From contig CM055828.1 of the NCBI GenBank assembly GCA_029582265.1, forward strand, positions 16,813,430 to 16,877,429: 64,000 nucleotides of DNA. The letters run 5' to 3'. The stretch comes from Zoroaster sp. YZ-2022. Taxonomy: Eukaryota > Echinodermata > Asteroidea > Forcipulatida > Zoroasteridae. The position numbers were made by a program, and so were the translations under genes. Below the pieces are notes generated by a model, which saw only the letters and a list, made by a program, of their open reading frames with translations, was not told the origin of the DNA and made no database searches. Shown here piece after piece: positions 33,640 to 41,239 of the stretch. The number at the start of each line of letters is the position of its first letter. Position 1 is the stretch's first letter.

Positions 33640-33660
33640 TTATGTGTATATATAAGTAAA
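33640..33660 (+). promoter_or_regulatory. TATA-like box at the inner edge of the left TIR
   Basis: GTGTATATATAAG lies directly before the ATG at 33662. The matching GTGGATATATAG lies before the polymerase ATG at the other end, so both outer genes seem to use TIR-borne promoters. Confidence 0.4.
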
Positions 33661-33661
33661 G

Positions 33662-33973
33662 ATGACGACAAAATATTTATCGAAAACGATTATTCCATGC
33701 GAATGGCTTTTAATAGGTAAAACAGTCAAGTGTTGCGTACCAAGTGTGGAGGGTAACGTGTTTTGCGCACAACATCAGTGGCGCGTAAGACACGGACGAA
33801 GTATACCAGTTCTGTGTCGAAAATGTAAGATTGGTACAAAATCAAAAGCTAATTTATGTACAAAATGCGGTAATGTATTAGAATTAAGATTTTTAAAGCG
33901 CGTTGAAGGGAAAGCTAGACGAGATTATAATTTAGTGATGAACGAGTTGGTTGAAAAAACTATACGTTTATAG
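33662..33973 (+). CDS. Polinton small zinc-ribbon protein (103 aa)
   Basis: An intact basic protein. The C-terminal half has two CxxC knuckles, CRKC and CTKC, about 15 residues apart, the pattern of a zinc ribbon. Earlier cysteines and histidines (CCVPS, CAQHQWRVRH) could form a second site. The role is unknown; a DNA-binding or transcription role is an inference from the fold only. It is the first gene inside the left TIR and reads inward, mirroring the polymerase at the other end. The ATG follows directly after the TIR and a TATA-like sequence. Confidence 0.75.
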   Translation: MTTKYLSKTIIPCEWLLIGKTVKCCVPSVEGNVFCAQHQWRVRHGRSIPVLCRKCKIGTKSKANLCTKCGNVLELRFLKRVEGKARRDYNLVMNELVEKTIRL

Positions 33974-34066
33974 CGGCTAAAAATTATAATTATACGGGGG
34001 AGGTCTATCAGTCGATTATAATAAGATTTTTGTATAGTAAAGTTTACTTTAAACTTAAAAGTTTTT

Positions 34067-34660
34067 CTATAAGAATTTTTTTTCTACATTTACATCGGTG
34101 GGTTTGATGTCTGTTTTAGTCAGTGTAGATGTATCTTTGACCGAGTTGTTACGGATTTTTTCTTTCATTTTAGAAAATTTATCTCGTTCTTCGCAAACGA
34201 GTAAGAATTCATTTTGGGTAACGACGCCGTCTTCGATCGCTTTTGAAACGTGGTTTTCGATCGTGTTGAGTTTAGACGATGCTAAAACTCTAATTTCATC
34301 GTGTTTTTTAGCTTTTTTAGATAATTTATATTTCGCGTATCTGAGAGCAAACGCCGCACCGCCCAACCCTAAAGCTAAACCTTCTAAAACGAATCCTACG
34401 GGCGATGATACAACGCTGGCGATACTCGCGATTCCGATAGCTCCCGCTCCCATACAGCCCAATTCTGCCATCGTTTCTACGATACCGCAAGCGTTGATGA
34501 TTTTATTATATTTTTTATATACGGCTTCACGATTATTTATTTCGATTCGTAATTCTTTTTGAATATCGTCGATTTTTTGCAGACGAAATGATTTAGCATC
34601 ACTCGCCATAGGTTGTAAATTTGGATAAAGTACATTCGTTGATTCTATAGGCACGCTCAT
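34067..34660 (-). CDS. Polinton hydrophobic protein of unknown function (197 aa)
   Basis: An intact ORF starting MSVPIESTN. After about 45 residues with helical, basic character comes a long hydrophobic and glycine-rich stretch (about residues 58-110: MAELGCMGAGAIGIASIASV and FVLEGLALGLGGAAFALRY). This looks like two membrane segments. A charged helical C-terminal part follows, ending KKFL. Proteins of this layout recur in Polintons, and a membrane-active virion role is possible but unproven. It is the last gene of the left - strand block, downstream of the two paralogues at 34696-35668. Confidence 0.7.
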   Translation of the reverse strand: MSVPIESTNVLYPNLQPMASDAKSFRLQKIDDIQKELRIEINNREAVYKKYNKIINACGIVETMAELGCMGAGAIGIASIASVVSSPVGFVLEGLALGLGGAAFALRYAKYKLSKKAKKHDEIRVLASSKLNTIENHVSKAIEDGVVTQNEFLLVCEERDKFSKMKEKIRNNSVKDTSTLTKTDIKPTDVNVEKKFL

Positions 34661-34695
34661 TGTTTTCTATAAATAGTAAAAGATTTAAAAAAAAA

Positions 34696-35178
34696 TTAAT
34701 TTAGCGGCCAAGTAACAACTTTTATATCGTAACAGATTTCAGTTTCTAAAGAGCCAAAAAAGGTCGATTGTACAAAAACTTTTTTACCTCGCACTTTGAA
34801 GCAAATTTTACCTTCTAAAAGCTTTGCTTCATCATTATACGCAAAATAAATACTCGTATTATTTCTATCATTCACAAAAAAATCTAGTTCGTCAACCGGT
34901 AGTAGTGTACGTTTTAATGTTTTAAAATAAACTATTTCACCATGTACAATTTTATAAAAAATTGACGCAGGACTCGTTGTCGCTTCAAAGATGGTAAACT
35001 TTGGATAACAGATGACTCCTTCGCTAGTCCATTGGATGATAAATATATCGTTTAATTTATACAATGTTATCGTTTGTTGAATTTCATCGACGTTGATATA
35101 GCCAGTTTTTTCAAAAACTTTTTTATTATCGCTAACGATACCGCCACTCATTCGAATGGGTCCGTAAATACTCGCCAT
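34696..35178 (-). CDS. Polinton protein of unknown function, intact paralogue 1 (160 aa)
   Basis: Starts MASIYGPIRMSGGIV. Its tandem neighbour at 35201-35668 starts MASIYGPPRTSSGGVV and shares the blocks GYIN-DEI, CFK-R--KVFV and a closing PLN. Both have the same length. The alternating hydrophobic pattern suggests a beta-rich single domain of about 150 residues. I do not recognise the family. Its place next to the minor capsid gene in the same - strand block suggests a virion component, such as a decoration or spike protein, but that is inference. Confidence 0.7.
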   Translation of the reverse strand: MASIYGPIRMSGGIVSDNKKVFEKTGYINVDEIQQTITLYKLNDIFIIQWTSEGVICYPKFTIFEATTSPASIFYKIVHGEIVYFKTLKRTLLPVDELDFFVNDRNNTSIYFAYNDEAKLLEGKICFKVRGKKVFVQSTFFGSLETEICYDIKVVTWPLN

Positions 35179-35200
35179 ATTTATAGTATAAAAATAAAAT

Positions 35201-35668
35201 TTAATTTAACGGTAAACTTGCTATTTTTATTTTAAAACAGATTTTAGAATTTAGCGCGCCAAAAAGGTTGCCTCAACAAAAACTTTTTGAACACGTCGCA
35301 TTTTAAAACACATTTCGTATCTTAAATGCGACATTTCATCATCGATAAAATAAAATACATTATTTAGCGCTGGAGAAGGAATATAATAAACATCGGCCGC
35401 ATAATCACGCGTTGTTGAAAATGAAGTAATATTATTAGCTTTTGTAAAATGTACAAAAACACTGCAGTACGTTGGCGCCTCGTTAAACATGAAAAAGGGT
35501 AGTTTAGACGTAGCCCACCATCCGAGTACGACGTTGTATTTTTCGACTAGAGGTATTCTTTGTAAAATTTCATCTCTGTTGATGTATCCGTGATGTTCGT
35601 ACAATTTCGTCTCTAGCAGCAACAACACCGCCGCTGCTCGTTCGAGGAGGCCCGTAAATGCTCGCCAT
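35201..35668 (-). pseudogene. Polinton paralogue 2 of the MASIYGP protein, frameshifted
   Basis: The start codon at 35668 opens a frame that begins like paralogue 1. The rest of the homology lies in another frame from about 35625 (KLYEHHGYINRDEI) to the stop at 35251. The C-terminal block matching paralogue 1 lies in yet another frame, ending at the TAA at 35201-35203. So there are two frameshifts, near 35615-35630 and near 35262-35270. The total span equals paralogue 1. A tandem duplication followed by decay of one copy is the simple reading. Confidence 0.75.
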
Positions 35669-35672
35669 TTAT

Positions 35673-36350
35673 TTATATTATTTCTAGATTTAAAATAATG
35701 GGGAAACCGTGATTATTTATGTCTCTACCCTTTGAATCTTTAATTTGAAAACTCAATGCGTTAAAAGTACCGACTTTTAATTTTTTCAACAATGGATTTT
35801 TATATTCCATCCACATACTTTCTCCGAACGATTTACCTTGCAAGGGAAAAGCGTTTAAAATGGTACAAGGTTTACCGTTGAAATCATTTTCTGTCGTAGA
35901 AATTTGATCGCAATGAATGTATAGAATTTTAAAAAGTTGTACATCGATTTTTTTACTATATTCACCCGTAGTTAGAAATTCGTTGTGAAGCCCGAGTAAA
36001 TTAGCCAACCCAGATGTAAATTTAACGGATTTGTTTGGTTGAGTCAAATTTAGCAAGAAGACACCCGTTGTTTTATCGATAACGAAAGTGATCCAAGGCG
36101 TATCTTTTACTATAATATCGATAATTTCGTTAATGTTGTAAAGTCCCGGTTCGATAAACTTGATGACATCTTGTCGCTCACCCATCGTACGATAAATTAT
36201 TATTTCTTTTTTACGCACGTTGTAATACCCCACCCAAATGTTTACGCTATGTAATGTAATCGCGAGATTACCATCACGATTATCGATAACGTCGTTTAAT
36301 TGAACCGACCCACCATTTTGTTCAATTTCGATTTCAATGGTATGATACAT
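35673..36350 (-). CDS. Polinton minor capsid (penton-like) protein (225 aa)
   Basis: An intact ORF. It has the features of the Polinton penton family: an early strand pattern, then EPGLYNINEIIDII, then ITFVIDKTTGVFLLNL, then LANLLGLHNEF, an YIHCDQI strand and a C-terminal part with IKDSKGRDINNHGFPIILNL. Single-jelly-roll penton proteins form the five-fold vertices of adenovirus-like capsids. It starts 37 bases from the divergent start of the major capsid gene, so the two capsid genes may share a promoter region (36351-36386, AT-rich). Confidence 0.8.
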   Translation of the reverse strand: MYHTIEIEIEQNGGSVQLNDVIDNRDGNLAITLHSVNIWVGYYNVRKKEIIIYRTMGERQDVIKFIEPGLYNINEIIDIIVKDTPWITFVIDKTTGVFLLNLTQPNKSVKFTSGLANLLGLHNEFLTTGEYSKKIDVQLFKILYIHCDQISTTENDFNGKPCTILNAFPLQGKSFGESMWMEYKNPLLKKLKVGTFNALSFQIKDSKGRDINNHGFPIILNLEII

Positions 36351-36386
36351 TTTATTATTAAAAATTTATAATTTGAATATAATAAA

Positions 36387-37682
36387 ATGACGTTTCCATT
36401 AGCGTTTAAGAGTAATTTTTCATTTCCATATAAGCAATCTGGAAATTTTAACGCGGTTCAGAATTTTAACGCTAGCGATTTAACGAGTATAAAAATTTAC
36501 GTCAATGAAAATGAGTTTTTTAACGCACAATTCGATAATGTTTTTAGCAACTACAAGTTGCCTCGCGTTGATAGCGATAGGATTGTAAATGATTGGAATT
36601 CTAATCCGCTAAAATTTTATCAAAATCAAATAAATTTTGTAACGTATTGCGCTACGACGAGATGCGGCGTGAGTTATCAACATTTAAATCATTCAAACGC
36701 GATGATTCGTAGTTTTTTTTAGATTTCACGTACATTATCAAATGAGACGTTTGCCAACAATATAGACATTAGCGCGTATACAAAAATATGTAAAGACTTT
36801 CACCTTTCTCAAGTGTCCAATTGTAAACAACGAGTAGACGAGAACTCGTCGGGATTGGGAACGGCCTATTATTACGATAACGGCTACAAACCCGTGCCTG
36901 GAAACGACTACGATAATTCTAGTTTGAACGTCATCTCTACCGAGGTGAGTGATTACGATTATTATAAAACTGCAACGAGAATGAGTTTTGGAGAATGAGT
37001 TTTGGGGATCGGAGATCGATTGACTTACGAACTCGTGTTTAATAAATTTTCGAGCGTGATTAAAAGCACCGATGATAATGCGAAATATATCATAAGCGGG
37101 ATTTCTTTAGAATTTGAAATCGTTCATATGCCGGAACTCGCTCGAATGATTAAAAATCAATACAGCAACCGGTTGTCGATATTGTTTGATCGCGTACTAA
37201 GACAGAGCGTGACGCCGTTAAACAAACGCGATACGACGTGGAATATAAATTTAAATACCCCCGCAAAAAGTATGAAAGGAATATTGTTTTCATTCAAAGA
37301 ACCCGATGTAAAAGAAAGCAATAAGTTTTATAATCCAAAAATCGATAAAGTTACAATTACGATCGAAGGCGTTCCCAATCAACTCTACGCGATTCGAGCA
37401 AACAACACGCTATACAAGTCGTTAAAGCTCTAAATTTATCCAACGTCAAACAAGCCGATTATTTACTCAATCGATACGGCTTCATGATTTTTAGATATGA
37501 GAACGAGCGACGACAATAAAATACACGGAAGCGGAAGACGAGTACAAAACTTATCCGAAGGAATTACCATTCAAATAGATAAAGAAGCGGAAGCCGCGGG
37601 TGAATTGTACATGTATACTTTTATTATTATGGACGCGCAACTCGTTATAAGAAATTCGCGTTTTGAATCCGTCGATTATTAA
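36387..37682 (+). pseudogene. Polinton major capsid protein (double jelly roll), interrupted
   Basis: The reading frame opened by the ATG at 36387 is kept to the TAA at 37680-37682, about 432 codons. It is broken by in-frame stops at 36720-36722 and 36996-36998 and by a compensating pair of frameshifts between about 37428 and 37497. The C-terminal signature is that of the family: TSDDNKIHGSGRRV, GITIQIDKEAE and IIMDAQLVI. An upstream block with WNINLNTPAKSMKGILFSF also fits. Homology continues across each break, so these are inactivating mutations of a once complete gene. It starts divergently from the minor capsid gene. Confidence 0.85.
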
Positions 37683-37708
37683 AATTAGCGACTAATATTA
37701 AAAAGAAA

Positions 37709-38285
37709 ATGTTGCCTAAATATCCACACGCCGCTTTAATTTGCGGTCAAACCGGATGCGGAAAAACTGAATTTGTTTTAAATTTGTTAGAAAAAGAATA
37801 TTTAAAACATTTCGAAATGATCGTCGTATTATGTCCCACCATCGCTAACAACGACGCGTATCAAAATAGAAAATAGATTTGGAACGACGAGCGAGTGCTC
37901 GTTGATGATTAAAAAAAATTTACGTTAATTAAACAAAGCGATAAAAATGTATAGCGACGTATTAGAAGGAATCGAAACGTTGTACATCATCGATGATTGT
38001 AGCGCGAGTAAAGACTCGCGATATAAAAATTTTTGTCAAGATGAGACGAATGCATTAGTACGATTGGCTTTTAGCGGCCGACACGCTAATCACAGCTGTT
38101 GGATCATTTCACAAAAATATAATAGCGTATTGAAAGATTTTAGAGAGCAACTCAAATGGGTGTGTTTATTTTATTGTAAAGATAGAGACTCGTTCGAAAA
38201 TTGTCTTCGAGAAAATGACGTTATACCAACGGCAGAGTTGAGAGAGCGAGTGCGCGAGAAATTAAAACGAGTTATCGCAAATTGA
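37709..38285 (+). pseudogene. Polinton genome-packaging ATPase (FtsK/HerA type), broken
   Basis: Walker A is GQTGCGKT, about 11 residues after the start at 37709. Walker B is LYIIDD, in the second part. The first frame is closed by TAG at 37874-37876 and again near 37910. The second part (37947-38285) lies in a different frame, so at least one frameshift occurred between about 37911 and 37947. The C-terminal part contains the SGRHANHSCWIISQ block typical of these ATPases. The enzyme pumps DNA into the capsid in related viruses. Confidence 0.85.
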
Positions 38286-38335
38286 TTTTAAAAACGGATC
38301 AACCTACCGGTTATGCTATTCTAGACTAAATGACT

Positions 38336-38668
38336 TTGCATTACTCGTAGGTTACCTGTAAATTACTCGTAGGTTACTCGTAGGTTACTCGTAGGTTACC
38401 TGTAGGTTACTCGTTAGGTTACTCGTTAGTTACTTGTAGGTTACTCGTTAGTTACTTGTAGGTTATCTATAGGTTACTTGTAGGTTACTTGTAGGTTATT
38501 TATAGGTTACTTGTAGGTTATTTATAGGTTACTTGTAGGTTACTCGTAGGTTACTCGTTAGGTTGTTAGTAGGTTACTTGTAGGTTGTTAGTAGGTTACT
38601 CGTAGGTTACTCGTAGGTTACTCGTAGGTTATTTGTAGGTTGTTAGTAGGTTACTTAGCAGTTACTGT
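38336..38668. repeat. Minisatellite of about 10-12 bp units inside the Polinton
   Basis: About 30 units of TAGGTTACTCG or TAGGTTACTTG, with variants TAGGTTATTTA and TAGGTTGTTAG. It lies between the ATPase gene and a small ORF and has no coding sense. Confidence 0.95.
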
Positions 38669-38716
38669 TAGCTTAGTGTTTTTTATTTTTAAAAATATTA
38701 TAGGATATATATAAAT

Positions 38717-38971
38717 ATGAATACTGAAAAAGTAAACAATTTAGTATATAATCTTGTACAACTTTTAACTACTGAAAAAGGAAAATTTGTACTAGTTCAT
38801 CTTTTGTTCTATATTGATAATGAACAATTTATAGAAGAACTTGTTTTATTTTTAAATGATAATAAAACAGAACGAGTTATAGAAGAACTCGTTCAAGTTT
38901 TAAATGATAATAAAATGAACAAGTTGTTAGCTTTTTTTGAAAAATTTAAAAATATAATAAAAGCTGTTTAA
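38717..38971 (+). CDS. Polinton small helical protein (84 aa), unknown
   Basis: Starts MNTEKVNNLVYNLVQLL. It contains an internal repeat, ELVLFLNDNKTERVIE and ELVQVLNDNKMNKLL, and is Leu/Asn/Lys-rich and likely all helical. TATA-like ATATATAAAT lies just upstream. I do not recognise a family, so it could be specific to this element. Confidence 0.5.
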   Translation: MNTEKVNNLVYNLVQLLTTEKGKFVLVHLLFYIDNEQFIEELVLFLNDNKTERVIEELVQVLNDNKMNKLLAFFEKFKNIIKAV

Positions 38972-38977
38972 TAATAA

Positions 38978-39481
38978 ATGGAAGAAGTTGCTAAAATTTT
39001 AACCGAAAATCCACCCGCGGATGTTGATATAAACGACAATACGTTGTTGAAGCAAAAACTACGAGATAAACGGCTCTTGGCCGTTGTATCGGGAGGAGAT
39101 TCAAAAAAAAATTTGGTAAAGAGTATTCCGTCAGCGACATTGAAGCTTTGTCTACGGAAGAGCGAGATGTATTACACACGCAATACGAAACTAAATTAGG
39201 TCGTGATATAACGCAGTCTTTAGGTAGCGCCATTCTAACGCTATACGCTAAATTATTAGGATTTAGTTTAAATTGCATTGATTTATACGGTCATCATTTC
39301 GAAATTGACGACGAAGGTAAATTAATTTCAGATTTAGAAAAAGATCCATTCATTTCGAGCATGCTTTCTACCGTAGCGTGTGAAATATACTATATACAAG
39401 TACGGCATGTTTGTAGCGCGCGCCGCTCTCAACAATGTTAATTACGGCAAAACATTTAAAAAGAAAATAAGAATCTTGTAG
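38978..39481 (+). pseudogene. Polinton small conserved protein, frameshifted
   Basis: The first frame (from 38978) reads MEEVAKILTENPPADVDIND and continues to an A9 run at 39103-39111, after which homology moves to a second frame containing LSTEERDVLHTQYETKLG and LGSAILTLYAKLLGFSLN. Near 39390-39400 it moves again to a frame with YGMFVARAALNNVNYG, ending at TAG 39479-39481. The LG-x-I-x-LY pattern resembles a small protein I associate with Polintons; its function is unknown. The frame change at the A9 run could be a decay mutation, a read error or, less likely, programmed slippage. Confidence 0.6.
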
Positions 39482-39502
39482 GGCCTATAGATAATAAAAG
39501 CG

Positions 39503-39901
39503 ATGGAGACGAACGAGTTGGAGAATGCGCAACCGGAGCAACCGCAAGCTGTAAAAACACCGTCGACGGTAACGAAACCGACCAATAAAAAAGAAAAAAA
39601 CCCAAACAGAGTCGCGGCTGGAAAAAGACTCGCCGAACTTAATAAAAAGAAAAAACAAGAACTTTTAAAAGGCGCGTCTAAAACTCGTTATGCGATGCCG
39701 CAAGCGTCGCGAGGCGCTATTCAAAAAGAAGAAAGCAACGAAACGAGCAACTACTACTACTACTATATCGCCATTGCCTTAGCCGTTGGAGGTTTCGCTT
39801 AGTTCTTTTTTAGTAAAGAAGAGCCGTTACCACCTTTGTCTAAACCCGCAAAACCTACACCTTCGCCAACGAGTTCTCTCGCTGTTTTTGAAATGGAATA
39901 G
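39503..39901 (+). pseudogene. Polinton basic membrane protein with an in-frame stop
   Basis: The frame from ATG 39503 to TAG 39899-39901 is 132 codons and is broken once, by TAG at 39800-39802. The N-terminal half is basic and Pro/Lys-rich (NPNRVAAGKRLAELNKKKK). A hydrophobic segment follows (YYYYYIAIALAVGGFA), and the stop lies inside it. After the stop comes FFFSKEEPLPPLSKPAKP. A basic region plus one membrane anchor could suit a DNA-binding virion membrane protein. The truncated form would end in its membrane segment, so it might still be partly functional. Confidence 0.6.
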
Positions 39902-39947
39902 CGGTAAAAAAAAAATTAAAAATAATTATATTTAACGAGTATAAAAT

Positions 39948-40202
39948 ATGTCTTCAATGATAGATACGAAAACAATCGCCGATTCAGCTTATCACAGCGC
40001 CGTTTTGGGACTTTTTACCGTTTTATACAGCATGCTCGGTAAAAAGGTATTAAACGTAGAACCAGCCAATTTAGGAAAATTGGATATAAAAGACTCGCTA
40101 AAACTAACCGGGACGGTTGCGGCGGCTTCGATGACGCAAATGTGGTTAGTTCAACAAGGAATTTTACCAAACTCTCTTATGCCTAAAAATCCTCCCGAAT
40201 AA
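39948..40202 (+). CDS. Polinton small membrane protein (84 aa), intact
   Basis: Starts MSSMIDTKTIADSAYHSA. It has one hydrophobic segment (VLGLFTVLYSMLG), then KLDIKDSLKL and a second weakly hydrophobic segment (TGTVAAASMTQMWLV), ending GILPNSLMPKNPPE. Small two-segment proteins with a KLD-D-L motif recur next to the integrase in Polintons. The function is unknown. It ends 23 bases before the integrase start codon. Confidence 0.65.
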   Translation: MSSMIDTKTIADSAYHSAVLGLFTVLYSMLGKKVLNVEPANLGKLDIKDSLKLTGTVAAASMTQMWLVQQGILPNSLMPKNPPE

Positions 40203-40225
40203 AAAATATATTGTACAATATTAAA

Positions 40226-41239
40226 ATGGATAAACAAACGAGACAAAAGCTATCAAACGTTTATTATAGTCCGAAAGGATATTACAAAGGTCTCGACGCG
40301 ATTAATAAATTAGCTAAAGAAACGAAACTAAATAAAAAAATTGTTTCGCGGTGGATAAAAAAGCAAGCGCTGTGGCAAATTTATTTACCCTATCCTAAAT
40401 ACATTCCTAGACCGACCAGTTCTAATAGTACGTTAGAAAAACCAAATGAGGTTCATCAAGCGGATTTATTGTTTCTTCCGCACAATAGTATAGGTAAAAA
40501 GACGTACAAGTACGCGTTAACCGTTGTAGATGAAGCTAGCAGATATAAAGAAGCTGAACCGTTAACCGATAAAACCGCCGTTCAAGTCGGTAACGCGTTT
40601 GAGAAAATTTATAAACGTTCGCGGTTAACTTGGCCAGCGCGCCTAAAAGTAGATCCTGGAAAAGAATTTATGTCGAGCGTCAACGTATTAATGAGTAAAC
40701 AAAATGTAAAAATTCAAAGAAGCGAAGCCGGTAATCATAGAGCTCAGGGTATAGTAGAGCGATTCAATAGAACTTTAAGCGAAAGATTATTTTCTCATCA
40801 ATACGCTAAAGAAATAGCGACTGATACGAGAAATAGAGAATGGGTTAAAAGATTACCCGCGGTCGTAAAAGCATTAAATAACTCAACGACGCGACTCGTC
40901 AATTTAAAACCTAAAGACGCGATTAAATTACCCGCCGTCGAACAAAATCCAGCCTCACCAGTTGTAAGCGGTAAAAAGAATGAAAAAAGAATTCCATTAA
41001 ACTCGTTAGTTCGATATTTATACGCGTCCGGTGAAGCTGAAAAAGATACGAGACGTTGCGCGACCGATCCTATATGGAGTATAACAATTTATAGATTAGC
41101 TAAAACGATGAAAGCCGCGAATCAACCCATCTTGTATTATTTAGATGCGGGTCCCGCTCGTAGTTTTGTAAGAGAAGAATTACAAATTATTCCTCGAGAT
41201 ACGGAAAATCCTCCCTTTAAAAAAATTATAATTCTTTAG
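40226..41239 (+). CDS. Polinton integrase (rve family), intact, 337 aa
   Basis: The retroviral-type integrase inserts the linear element into the host chromosome. The start is taken as the ATG at 40226, preceded by an AT-rich leader. An N-terminal helical region (to about residue 75, with KKIVSRWIKKQALW) precedes the catalytic core. The acidic triad is visible as HQADLLFLPHN (first D), LKVDPGKEF (second D) and QGIVERFNRTL (E), with the usual spacing. A C-terminal SH3/chromo-like part follows (SLVRYL ... DPIWSITIYRLAKTM ... FVREELQIIP). All key residues are present and the ORF is unbroken, unlike most large genes of this copy. Its stop overlaps the end of the convergent polymerase gene. Confidence 0.92.
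   Translation: MDKQTRQKLSNVYYSPKGYYKGLDAINKLAKETKLNKKIVSRWIKKQALWQIYLPYPKYIPRPTSSNSTLEKPNEVHQADLLFLPHNSIGKKTYKYALTVVDEASRYKEAEPLTDKTAVQVGNAFEKIYKRSRLTWPARLKVDPGKEFMSSVNVLMSKQNVKIQRSEAGNHRAQGIVERFNRTLSERLFSHQYAKEIATDTRNREWVKRLPAVVKALNNSTTRLVNLKPKDAIKLPAVEQNPASPVVSGKKNEKRIPLNSLVRYLYASGEAEKDTRRCATDPIWSITIYRLAKTMKAANQPILYYLDAGPARSFVREELQIIPRDTENPPFKKIIIL

Larger units (their letters stand above)
33171..33660. repeat. Left terminal inverted repeat of the Polinton
   Basis: Pairs with 45092-45577 with few differences, mainly in A-run length. It contains direct repeats (GAACGGCTTGCGTGTGTTTT near 33294 and GAACGGCGCGCGTGTGTTTT near 33392; GATATTGAAAATCAGAGTT twice) and an inverted internal copy of its own end at 33492-33562. 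Confidence 0.95.

Noticed and set aside
34098..34562. 154-codon open frame on the + strand inside the Polinton
   Set aside because: It is the shadow of the 197-aa hydrophobic protein on the other strand, which has the better start and family-like layout.
36720..36722. Stop-codon recoding as an explanation for the in-frame stops in the capsid gene
   Set aside because: Stops of different types (TAG, TGA, TAA) occur in several genes together with frameshifts, which fits decay and not a recoding system.
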